From Rivularia sp. PCC 7116 (GTDB taxonomy: Bacteria; Cyanobacteriota; Cyanobacteriia; Cyanobacteriales; Nostocaceae), in NCBI RefSeq assembly GCF_000316665.1, contig NC_019678.1, positions 6,915,001-6,979,000 of the forward strand: DNA of 64,000 bases, read 5' to 3'. The notes beneath the pieces were generated by a model that was not told the DNA's origin, searched no databases, and saw only the letters and a list, made by a program, of their open reading frames with translations. Shown piece by piece: positions 1-7,852 of this stretch. Within the stretch, counting starts at the first letter, position 1; every line of letters starts with the position of its first letter. Position numbers and translations under genes: made by a program.

Positions 1-302
1 GTTCCACGGCTTACTTTAGCGATGTCAGAATCTTTCATTGCTGCATCACTACCGCCGAAATCAACGGTACCTTTTGTGAAGTTACGGATACCACAGCTAG
101 AACCACAAGCGGTGTAGTTTACTTGTAAGTTTTTGTGTGTCTTGCGAACTTCACGAGCATATCTCTGATACAAAGGAGCAGGGAAACTAGCACCTGCACC
201 TACTAATGTTTGAGCTTGAGCAGCAGCTCCACTTAATAGAAAAGCAGCAGCAGCAACGGAAGAAGTTACGATTCGATTCAATCCGGTAACTTTTAAATTC
301 AT
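1..302 (-). CDS. pstS: Phosphate ABC transporter substrate-binding protein PstS (5' part only)
   Basis: About 100 N-terminal residues are present; the gene runs off the left edge. Translation from the ATG at 302 gives a signal peptide (MNLKVTGLNR, then an Ala-rich core ending near AQA), then LVGAGASFPAPLYQ, a VNYTACGSS stretch, and GTVDFGGSDAAM. This order (GAGAsFPaPlY, then vnY.a.GSs.G, then gtvdFg.SDaam) is the classic PstS fold start and phosphate-binding loop set. By family knowledge it is the periplasmic phosphate receptor of the PstSCAB importer. The upstream region (minus strand over 371-387) holds two TTAAC half-sites 10 bp apart, loosely like a cyanobacterial Pho box, but the spacing is not the usual 11, so this is only suggestive. 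Confidence 0.9.
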   Translation of the reverse strand, partial: MNLKVTGLNRIVTSSVAAAAFLLSGAAAQAQTLVGAGASFPAPLYQRYAREVRKTHKNLQVNYTACGSSCGIRNFTKGTVDFGGSDAAMKDSDIAKVSRG

Positions 303-734
303 AGTGTCTCGATTTTTGGGGATAGAGTTCTACGCGAGATGCCTACCAGAAATACCCTACCCTTTTATCAGTTAAGAATTGTTAAAGAAGGCAGCAATAA
401 AACTTTAAAATGTGTTTAAAATTTGGTTTTTAGGTAATAGTAATTATTTCGTAGTTAGAATATATTTAAAATATTTGATTTATTCAATTTGTAATTTTAA
501 ATTCTATTATTAGAGTAGCGATTGTAAAACAAAAAAACAATATTTTTATCTGAAAATGCTACTATTGATATACAATATTCTATAATTTTGGACGAAAAAA
601 GTATAAAGTATGAAATTTTGTGCTTGATAATTCATGCTTTATGCTGCAAAATAATTATCTGGTTTCGCTCTGTGCATCTGTCTTATCTTGAGTTTTCTTG
701 GCATTGTGCAATCCAGATTCCCAGAGCCAAATAC

Positions 735-2495
735 ATGATTAAGTCATATCTTCTAAATAATTTGTTCGTTCCATTACGACAAATTTCTCCATCAATGTTG
801 CTAGCTTCAGCAGCTTTGCATAGTTTGTTATTTGCAGTACCAATACCTTCAAATTCGCAGAATACAGAATTATCAAAAGGCGGTAATACTCCAGAAAACG
901 ATACAGCAAAAGTATCAAAAGATGTTTGTGATGAAGATGGTTCTCTTGAAGGAGCAGGAGAAGATTCTTTAGATGAAGATACTTCTCTGGAAGGAGCAGG
1001 AGAAGATCCTTTAGGTGAAGATGGTTCTCTTGAAGGAGCAGGAGAAGATTCTTTAGGTGAAGATGGTTCTCTTGAAGGAGCAGGAGAAGATTCTTTAGGT
1101 GAAGATACTTCTCTGGAAGGAGCAGGAGAAGATTCTTTAGGTGAAGATGCTTCTCTTGAAGGAGCAGGAGAAGATTCTTTAGGTGAAGATACTTCTCTGG
1201 AAGGAGCAGGAGAAGATTCTTTAGGTGAAGATGAATCTTTTGCTGAAGAAATATTAGGTGACGAAAATACAGCGACATCTTCACAAGAAGAACTGTGCGA
1301 AGATGACACCTTACCGAAAGGAAAAGCGATAAAAGTACCCCAAGAAACACCTTTGCTAAGCGATTTGGAAAACGAAAGCAACAGTGAAGAAGCTGGGGAT
1401 AGTGAAGACGCAATTCCGGATTTGGCTAATGGTGAGCCTTTAGATGAGTCAGGCGATTCTATCGATGATGCACCAGTTGATAATATTTCTCTTGGCGGAG
1501 ATGATATCTCATCAGAGGAATTGCCTACTCCTGGCGAAAATTTATCTTTAGGTGAGCCCGAAATCGAACCTGAGATTGCTTTTACACCTTCCGAACCATC
1601 TGAAGAACCCATTGAAGATACACCATCAGAATCAGTAGAAGAACCTATCGACGATATAAGTTCTGAGCCAGTAGAAGAACCTATTGACGATACAAGTTCT
1701 GAGACAGTAGAAGAACCTATTGATGATACAAATTCTGAACCAACAGAACAACCTGAAGAAATAGCGGAACCAGAATCCTCTGATACAGAAACGGAGTTGA
1801 ATCCAGAAGAAACTACTCCTTCACAGACAGATACCCAAACCCGTCGAGTCGATCCATTTGCTGAATTTCCTAAATACAGCAGCGTAAGACCTAATTTTTG
1901 TGGAGTCAAAAGCGCAAAAATAGATAGACGCACTAGACTTACATCTGATTCTTTAGATTCAGTGCAAGCTTATTTCGACAAAAAGTTAGCAGGAACTGAT
2001 TTCCAGGTAGAAAAACTTACCGATCAAACCGATACAAAGGTTTATCAAGTTTCTAAAGGCAGTCTAACTCAATTTCTACAGCTATTCGCAGTTGAAGGGC
2101 AGGGTACGATGATTCTTTTATCTTCCCAGCGAGTTGATTGCTACAGATTAAGCAATGAAAGTCAGTTAGAAGAAACTAAAACCGAAGAACAAGCTTTTGA
2201 TGCAGCATTCCAAAATCTATACGCTCAACTAAGTTGGACGGAAGAAAAAGGTTTTGTTGCCAATTCTGAAGTGGAAAAAATATTCGGGAAAGATACAAAC
2301 AAAACCCCTGACGAATTAGCTTTGCTGGTTAAAACAAAGTTAGAGTCGGAAGGTTTTGCAGCATCTCAAGTTAGCCAAGAAAATTCCGGACTTTTGTATG
2401 AAGTCAAAAAAGGTGAATTTACAAAATATATTTCTTTTTTACCAACGAAAGAAGGTAAAGGAGCAATTATTTTGGCTTTGAAGAATTCTCCTTAA
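735..2495 (+). CDS. Secreted or membrane-anchored acidic repeat protein with a duplicated C-terminal domain
   Basis: I do not recognise a named family. I chose the ATG at 735 (586 residues) because it begins a plausible signal peptide or anchor (MIKSYLLNNLF, then a hydrophobic stretch ending near AVPIPSNS). A TTG at 588 would add 49 residues of unlikely sequence. Residues about 68-165 are seven perfect-length 14-residue repeats (consensus DxSLEGAGEDSLGE), encoded by 42-bp DNA repeats. After an acidic linker come about four 12-residue units of type VEEPIDDTSSEP. The last 180 residues hold two similar modules of about 55 residues: one starts VQAYFDKKL and ends GQGTMILL, the other starts LALLVKTKL and ends GKGAIILA. 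The architecture suggests an exported protein with a flexible, strongly negative stalk and a paired globular end. Function unknown. It stands alone between pstS and exbB. Confidence 0.75.
   Translation: MIKSYLLNNLFVPLRQISPSMLLASAALHSLLFAVPIPSNSQNTELSKGGNTPENDTAKVSKDVCDEDGSLEGAGEDSLDEDTSLEGAGEDPLGEDGSLEGAGEDSLGEDGSLEGAGEDSLGEDTSLEGAGEDSLGEDASLEGAGEDSLGEDTSLEGAGEDSLGEDESFAEEILGDENTATSSQEELCEDDTLPKGKAIKVPQETPLLSDLENESNSEEAGDSEDAIPDLANGEPLDESGDSIDDAPVDNISLGGDDISSEELPTPGENLSLGEPEIEPEIAFTPSEPSEEPIEDTPSESVEEPIDDISSEPVEEPIDDTSSETVEEPIDDTNSEPTEQPEEIAEPESSDTETELNPEETTPSQTDTQTRRVDPFAEFPKYSSVRPNFCGVKSAKIDRRTRLTSDSLDSVQAYFDKKLAGTDFQVEKLTDQTDTKVYQVSKGSLTQFLQLFAVEGQGTMILLSSQRVDCYRLSNESQLEETKTEEQAFDAAFQNLYAQLSWTEEKGFVANSEVEKIFGKDTNKTPDELALLVKTKLESEGFAASQVSQENSGLLYEVKKGEFTKYISFLPTKEGKGAIILALKNSP
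936..1229 (+). repeat. Seven 42-bp in-frame tandem repeats
   Basis: Seven consecutive 42-bp units, each encoding 14 residues with core SLEGAGEDSLGE. Units differ mainly at the second codon (GGT, ACT, GCT) and at the DE/GE and PL/SL positions. The high nucleotide identity between units suggests recent expansion and leaves long open frames on both strands. Confidence 0.95.
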
Positions 2496-3130
2496 TTTGT
2501 AACTAGTATTTTTTAACTTGTAATTCGTAATTCGTAACTTTGATTATGGATTACGATTTTTTTATATTGAATAGATATTTAGATCAAACTTAGCAAAACG
2601 CCACATTTTTTTGTAAGGTGAATGATTAGTATCGCTTCGCGGAATTAAGAAGTAATAAGTTTGATTTTATAGGCTTTTCAGGCATTTTTAATTGTTGCCT
2701 TATTTATGCCGCATTGTACTAGTGGTTCGCCAAGCGAACTTTGCTGGGTTTAGCGTGGAAATAAAAAGTTTTTTCTCCCCCTGCTCCCTCCGCTTCCCCT
2801 GCTCCCCCTGCCTGCCCTTACCCGGCAATTGTGGCTTGCCAGAGTACTAGGCTCTTGACTTTAATAGAATTTCTGTGCTTTTGATTCATACAATTTAATC
2901 TCACTCTTCCCCTCTCCCTTAATAAGGAGAGGGGTGCCCGTCATGGCGGGGTGAGGTTTCTAGTGTATTGGACTCAACTGAGATTCGCTACATATAACAG
3001 GAGAATCTTGCAAGATGCCTTAATAAAAAACGATAAAACTTTTAATGTCTATTAAATATAAAAAATCGTAACTCGCAACCAAAAATATTTTGATTACCAA
3101 TTACGATATATTAACCGATTAAAGCAATAA
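2496..3130. repeat. Repeat-rich intergenic region with a CTCTCCC palindromic element
   Basis: No coding signal seen. The stretch contains a short (gtaattc) tandem run near 2518, a C-rich run of ctccccctg-type units at about 2774-2818, and at 2901-2957 a dispersed palindromic element: a CCCTCTCCCTT-type arm, a short AT loop and its complement, followed by gtgcccgtcatggcggggtgagg. A relative of this element lies inside the gene at 16821-16867. Confidence 0.6.
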
Positions 3131-3781
3131 CTAATTAATACTTAAATCTTGAACAGATTCATTCCAAATATGCAAATAAATTAACTCTAATTGATTGCTA
3201 ACAGTGGCAAAATAGTCCACGCGACGCGCACGTAATACAATAAAAAGCCGAAAACAAGTATATGCAAGAATCGCTACTGCTATTCCTGCTGCACTACTAA
3301 TTAAGGCTTGCAGAATTAAATTTGCTACCCCGCTACTATCTGCACTATCTGCACCACCGTTTCTCAAAGTTAGAAAAGTAGTAATTAAACCACCAGCAGT
3401 ACCCAAAATACCTAACAAAGGTGCAATTACAACTACACTTTCTAACAGCTTATTGCTTCCCCCAATATCAATCAATTCTTTGTCAGCCGCTGCTTGTAGT
3501 GCTAAACGAAAATTCTCCGGAGTTGGATTATTTAGTTTTAACGGTGCAGCAAGAAAACGCCCAATCGCCAAATCTTCAGCAGCAGTCGCAATTTCTCCTG
3601 CTTTCTCCCAATCATATTGTGCTACTGTCAGCACATCCTGCACTACCTGTCTTTCCTGAACTACCAACTTTAACCAAAACCAAACGCGCTGTATCGCGTA
3701 AGCCAAAGTTACAACAGACAAAACTAGCAGAGGAAACATCATGAAGCCCCCTGCTAAAAAGATATCAAATAGTCTGGTCAT
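3131..3781 (-). CDS. exbB: MotA/TolQ/ExbB proton channel family protein
   Basis: 216 residues. A hydrophobic segment at about 11-33 (after MTRLFDIFLAGG) is followed by a cytoplasmic loop, then two more membrane segments around 115-140 (LLGILGTAGGLITTF) and 160-182 (SSAAGIAVAILAYTCF). The pattern LLGILGTaxGLIttF, then GIa.Ai...A, is the ExbB/TolQ signature. By family knowledge it forms a proton-driven stator pentamer with ExbD/TolR that energises outer-membrane transport through TonB, or envelope maintenance. No exbD or tonB gene adjoins it here, so its partner must be elsewhere. The start ATG at 3781 fits the family N-terminus. ExbB rather than TolQ is inferred mainly from its small size. Confidence 0.85.
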   Translation of the reverse strand: MTRLFDIFLAGGFMMFPLLVLSVVTLAYAIQRVWFWLKLVVQERQVVQDVLTVAQYDWEKAGEIATAAEDLAIGRFLAAPLKLNNPTPENFRLALQAAADKELIDIGGSNKLLESVVVIAPLLGILGTAGGLITTFLTLRNGGADSADSSGVANLILQALISSAAGIAVAILAYTCFRLFIVLRARRVDYFATVSNQLELIYLHIWNESVQDLSIN

Positions 3782-4152
3782 TTTTACTCAGGTAAGCGCC
3801 TAGCGTAACAAATGATTCGTCGTATTAAGTAGAATACCTGATTTAAAGCGTTGTTTTGGTTAAGACAAGTTTCGTTAAAGGATAAGCTGTAATTAAAGCA
3901 AACAAACTGAAGATTAGGAATTGCGATCGCGTAGAGGGGGTAGAGGGGGTAGAGGGGGTAGATAGGGATTACTCCTTCCCAGTAAAAGATTACCTAAAAA
4001 ATTGAGGGAGAGAGGGAGAGAGGGAGAGAGGGAGAGAGGGAGAGAGGGAGAGAGGGAGGGAAAATTTTTATAGGAAATCTTACAGCGTAACGGGATTAAT
4101 ACGCAATTACCAATTACCAATGCCCAATGCCCAATGCCCCATTCCCAATTAT
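3782..4152. repeat. Intergenic low-complexity repeats (tagaggggg)n and (gagggaga)n
   Basis: At 3931-3960 there are three units of the 9-mer tagaggggg. At about 4003-4060 there are about seven units of the 8-mer gagggaga. A GCGATCGC octamer (HIP1) sits at 3923-3930. Near 4100-4150 are degenerate accaatt/gcccaat heptamers. These purine-rich arrays leave spurious open frames (3914-4120 on the minus strand) that I do not call as genes. Confidence 0.8.
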
Positions 4153-4545
4153 TTATTTCCCTTTCAAAATATGAATTGCCGCACCCGCAGCAGCACCATT
4201 AATAGTGTTACTAACAGTATTATCGCGGTTGGTAATTTCACCTAAGACAGTACCACCAGCAGCACCTGCTCCTAAATCCTGAAGAAGATTGCGGTCTTTT
4301 TTGTTTCTTCTACCGCTATTAGCAGCATTAACAGCAGCACCGGCAGCAGCGCCATTTGCAGCATTGGTAAGAACAGAATCGTTGTTGGTAATGATTCCGG
4401 TGATAGCACCAGCAGCAGCACCAATTGCTGCATCTTCTAATAAATCTTCGTCAGCCCTAGCTGGTTGTGCTGGAATTAAAGTAGCGCTAAATATACCTGT
4501 AGCTAATAAGCTAGGTAAGAATGCACGTTTGATAAATTTATTCAT
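4153..4545 (-). CDS. Exported glycine-zipper protein
   Basis: 130 residues from the ATG at 4545, preceded on the minus strand by an AGGTG Shine-Dalgarno-like motif; a longer open frame upstream lacks this and would bury the signal peptide. MNKFIKRAFLPSLL and a hydrophobic core end in ARA, a typical signal peptidase I site near residue 30. The mature part contains three Ala/Gly-rich glycine-zipper stretches (AAIGAAAGAITGII, ANGAAAGAAVN, GAAAGAAIH) alternating with short polar stretches (NNDSVLTN, NRDNTVSN), a duplicated pattern. Glycine zippers mediate membrane insertion or oligomerisation, so a periplasmic or outer-membrane role is likely; no specific function can be given. Confidence 0.75.
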   Translation of the reverse strand: MNKFIKRAFLPSLLATGIFSATLIPAQPARADEDLLEDAAIGAAAGAITGIITNNDSVLTNAANGAAAGAAVNAANSGRRNKKDRNLLQDLGAGAAGGTVLGEITNRDNTVSNTINGAAAGAAIHILKGK

Positions 4546-4806
4546 TTCTACACCTATTATTGATAACTTGTTGGGAATTCGTTTTTGATATCCTGCATTT
4601 CCCACGTGAGATATTTTTCTAGCCAAGGAACTAAATTGGAATATAAAAGTTGCTTGAGGAACTAATGCAAGATACAAAGTTTTTCAATCTTCTTAGACCT
4701 ATATTTCTATTTTAGGAGAAAATACTTTTAGATCGCACGAGTAGTATATTGAATAATCTATTTTTATTACTTTGGTCATAATTTAAGTCTAAAACTGTGT
4801 ATAAAA

Positions 4807-4968
4807 TTATTCTTTAACAGGATTCACAAAAGTTAGCACACCATCCTTAATAGGGCTATGACGAATCATTTTCTTATCTAATGCGTAGTTTTGTGGGCTT
4901 ATCCAAGGTTCGCGGTTGCCCTGTTTTGGTAACAAATGCATTACGCGCTGTATGTAGCCATTTACATC
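4807..4968 (-). pseudogene. C-terminal relic of a flavin-containing monooxygenase
   Basis: A 53-codon open stretch on the minus strand, with an in-frame TAG just upstream (4969-4971) and no start codon, reads ...YIQRVMHLLPKQGNREPW, then ISPQNYALDKKMIRHSPIKD, then GVLTFVNPVKE and a TAA. The pattern LPKQG.R.PW...QNY..D....R...I.DGVL.F matches, from memory, the C-terminal tail of FMO/Baeyer-Villiger-type NAD(P)/FAD monooxygenases. Nothing of the FAD- or NADP-binding part is present upstream, where the hicB-like gene lies. I infer a gene remnant. A small unrelated peptide gene is the alternative but has no start. Confidence 0.55.
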
Positions 4969-4992
4969 CTAACGAAATGTTGTTGCAATTTA

Positions 4993-5211
4993 TCATTCAG
5001 CAGCTTTATTAATAGTTGGTTCGGGAAGAGATTCACCAGTTGATTGAAAAGCTATTACTAAAGATTTATTAGCTTCGGTTCCGTTATCAACTGCTTCCTC
5101 ACAAGTGTCGCCATGAGTCCGCCATTTTTGTCCGGGAAAGCCAGGAAAACCAACTAAAAAACAATTATCTTCTTCCGACCATTCAATTATCATTTTATAC
5201 TTAAGTTTCAT
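4993..5211 (-). CDS. HicB-like antitoxin-type protein (solitary)
   Basis: 72 residues starting MKLKYKMIIEWSEEDNCFLV, with GFPG.PGQKWRTHGDTCEEA and VDNGTEANKSLVIAFQSTG. This is the HicB N-terminal RNase-H-like fold pattern: a beta strand with Y..iiewseED..fl, GFPG, and THGdT.EEA. The longer open frame begins in a dispersed repeat (complement of cctctgcg...) and is not credible. HicB proteins normally neutralise HicA mRNA interferases. No HicA gene is visible on either side and no DNA-binding C-terminus is present, so this is an orphan, common in cyanobacteria. ATG 5214 is an equally possible start. Confidence 0.75.
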   Translation of the reverse strand: MKLKYKMIIEWSEEDNCFLVGFPGFPGQKWRTHGDTCEEAVDNGTEANKSLVIAFQSTGESLPEPTINKAAE

Positions 5212-5308
5212 CATAATTAATATTATCTTATATTTAATTCTCTCTTCACTTCTTTCCTCTGCGTCCTCTGCGCCCTCTGCGGTTTGAATCACTTATATTT
5301 TACTCTTT

Positions 5309-7639
5309 TCACATCCCCGCAAAATGTTCTTGTAACTTATCGTGAATAAACGTAAAACGTCCGCCAACTTGGTTGATTAATTTGCGCTCGTCTGCGTATT
5401 TTAAAAAGCGGGTATAGTTCCAGGGGATTGAGCGACTTTTCCAGAATACTATGTGTACAGAGAAGTGCTTAATTATGGGAACAACACTTAATGATGCTGT
5501 TGCAATCCACGTCCAGTAAATACTAGATGCTAAGATTCTTTCAATAGGTTGACTTTCCCCTACGATCGCAGCAAATATTGCCGCAAATAACATACAACAT
5601 AACATTATAAATATAGAAAATATAATGTTATTATGTAATGATTTGATAACCGTTTGGTTAGGAATATTATAGGTTTTCAATCTATCATCATTTGCTCTAT
5701 ATCTGACTCCAGAAAGTAAGACACCAAGGATTCCAAAAAGAGTTCCGTAAAAAGAAACATACATCAAGATACTGCGATTTTTCTGAATAGCTAAACCTAT
5801 TCCAATTACTAACCCAGCAATGATTCCAATTATGCCGTTTTTGAATGATAATCTGAATTTAAAGCTTATTTTTTTAAAAAAATAAATATTCTTATTTTTA
5901 CTAAAAATTTCCTCTACTATATAATATATAGTTCCGAAAAAAGCATAGAAAACACCTAATAATAAGATTGTCAAAAGTTCAAGTTTTAATTTGCGGATAA
6001 AATCTAAAATCAGATCAACAAAATAACTAATAATTAAATCAATACTTAATGTGTAAAATTGATACGTAATAAAAAAATTAAATCCATAAAATAATAAATA
6101 AATCAAACCAGTAATAAAGCCCAAGCCTATCAACCCTACTAAAATCCACATCAATCCATAAATCAAACCTATAGTTGAACCATAAATTAATAAGTAAGTT
6201 AGTCGTTGTACTCGATTTTCCAAATAACTCGGTTGCATATCCTCAATATAAAACTCCTTTAAATTATGCTCATTCATCTTTTTCGCTAACCATATCAACC
6301 ACCGCTTAATATCCTCAGCTTTATAACCTTTTCTATCGTGATGTTCTTCTAATTTTCTTTCTATATATTTATCAAACAATTTCTGCCGACATTTATCTTG
6401 ATATTCTTTCCTTTCATCCTCAGAATTAAATCTTTTACTTTTACTCACCAAACCATCTGGATAAGCAACGGGAATCAAGTTTAAAAATAAAGGCGTTTTT
6501 GCTAATTCTCCCAAACCATCAGCATCGTTTTTGATTCCTTGCCACAAATGCTGACATTTCAATTCTCGTAAATAACTTTTAATTTGTTGTTCGCTCAACG
6601 GTTGCAAACAAACAGCACCGCGTAAATTATTTAATATCGCTTCTCCTTGTTGATATTCTTCCTCGCGACAGCAGACTACTAATTGCAACAAACTAGAATT
6701 ACTTTGCAAAAATTCGTTGATTTTATCAATACATTTTTTTTGTCGAGTTAAACCTAATTCATCCAAACCATCTAGTAAAGGTACAAGTTTTTCCGTACTC
6801 AACCACTCGCGGGTTACTTTTTCGGGAATATTGTAACGAAATTTTAAGTCAGCTTGTAACCAATTACTGATAATTTGTTTATCGTCACGCCAGTTTGTCA
6901 ACTCAAACAACACCGGAATCGGATAGTTTGAATTATTTTGGGCACGTGTAATTAAATCTCTGGCTAATTCAAGCAATAAAGTGGTTTTCCCGGCACCGGG
7001 ATTACCTAAAATTAATAATCTTCCTGCAATATCGGATTCTTCAAAAACTTTGATTATCGGTTTTCCTGGTTCTAATTGCGTCTTACCACCCCTAAATACT
7101 TCTAAAATTCGCAACGGTTGAAGTAATTTATCTTTTAAAGAAGGTTGCTTGTTAATTGTAGAAGCATTTACAGAAGTTCTTCCAATTTCTTTATTTCTAT
7201 CTTCTGTTGCAATACGAATTATCTGATGATCGTAAAGCGAGTCATTTAACCGAGTTTCGACTTCAATCTTCATAACTTTCAATAATTCTCGCCGCCAATC
7301 GTCCGGGGATTTTAATTCTGTTGTAGTATTATCAGTGCTGTTGTTGTCGGTTTTTGTTTTTCGCAGCATCCAAATTAATTTGAATGTATGCCAAATTAAA
7401 AACACCAAAGCTATACCGCCGACGGTTACAAGCAAAACCTGTAATTCATGACTTTTTTCTTCTGCCGTATTCCATAAGCTGTAAATTCCTACTAAAATAA
7501 TGGCTTCAATTGTCAGCTTGACAACTAAAATGTTTTTACCGGGAAATTGTTTAATTGCAGGTAACTGATTGATTAAATATCCAACAGCAGCAGCTAGTAA
7601 TGCACCGCATAAAGCTTGAAAAAAGGGATGATTAAACAT
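5309..7639 (-). CDS. Membrane NACHT-family NTPase (STAND type)
   Basis: 776 residues. Two hydrophobic segments lie in the N-terminal 90 residues, then a linker and a NACHT NTPase domain: Walker A at 212-220 (GNPGAGKTT), Walker B at about 285-295 (LVPLLDGLDELG), and the following helical region with VVCCREEEY. Residues about 450-720 contain roughly seven membrane segments, and the C-terminus ends in FLKYADERKLINQVGG..FTFIHDKLQEHF, a tail found on many cyanobacterial NACHT proteins. STAND NTPases switch from ADP-bound to ATP-bound oligomers on sensing a ligand, and bacterial NACHT proteins include antiphage sensors. No separate effector domain is visible; the membrane part could be the effector. 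Only the HicB-like gene is adjacent downstream. Confidence 0.85.
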   Translation of the reverse strand: MFNHPFFQALCGALLAAAVGYLINQLPAIKQFPGKNILVVKLTIEAIILVGIYSLWNTAEEKSHELQVLLVTVGGIALVFLIWHTFKLIWMLRKTKTDNNSTDNTTTELKSPDDWRRELLKVMKIEVETRLNDSLYDHQIIRIATEDRNKEIGRTSVNASTINKQPSLKDKLLQPLRILEVFRGGKTQLEPGKPIIKVFEESDIAGRLLILGNPGAGKTTLLLELARDLITRAQNNSNYPIPVLFELTNWRDDKQIISNWLQADLKFRYNIPEKVTREWLSTEKLVPLLDGLDELGLTRQKKCIDKINEFLQSNSSLLQLVVCCREEEYQQGEAILNNLRGAVCLQPLSEQQIKSYLRELKCQHLWQGIKNDADGLGELAKTPLFLNLIPVAYPDGLVSKSKRFNSEDERKEYQDKCRQKLFDKYIERKLEEHHDRKGYKAEDIKRWLIWLAKKMNEHNLKEFYIEDMQPSYLENRVQRLTYLLIYGSTIGLIYGLMWILVGLIGLGFITGLIYLLFYGFNFFITYQFYTLSIDLIISYFVDLILDFIRKLKLELLTILLLGVFYAFFGTIYYIVEEIFSKNKNIYFFKKISFKFRLSFKNGIIGIIAGLVIGIGLAIQKNRSILMYVSFYGTLFGILGVLLSGVRYRANDDRLKTYNIPNQTVIKSLHNNIIFSIFIMLCCMLFAAIFAAIVGESQPIERILASSIYWTWIATASLSVVPIIKHFSVHIVFWKSRSIPWNYTRFLKYADERKLINQVGGRFTFIHDKLQEHFAGM

Positions 7640-7852
7640 ATCAACGGTGAAAAAAACAAAATTATTTCAAAAAATCAGCTTTTTTTAAGATACATAAATA
7701 TTTCCGTATTTCCAGGGTGGTGCTAATATCCTTTGTTAAATAAACGTCTACTTCTCATGTATTGTGTGTTTCAATAATTTCTAATTCCCTAACTCTAATG
7801 GGTCTTTCACTGGTACACTTGAACTTTCAACCCTCTGCATTAACCAGCGCCT

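Noticed and set aside
936-1229. Possible CRISPR array
   Set aside because: Units are contiguous, coding and lack variable spacers. The heptamer arrays elsewhere are also too short-period for CRISPR.
683-1933. 416- and 224-residue open frames on the minus strand opposite the acidic repeat protein
   Set aside because: They exist because 42-bp repeats (a multiple of 3) keep all frames open; their translations are monotonous Ser/Pro/Lys or Leu-rich strings.
3914-4120. 68-residue Leu/Pro/Ser frame
   Set aside because: Translation of the gagggaga and tagaggggg tandem repeats.
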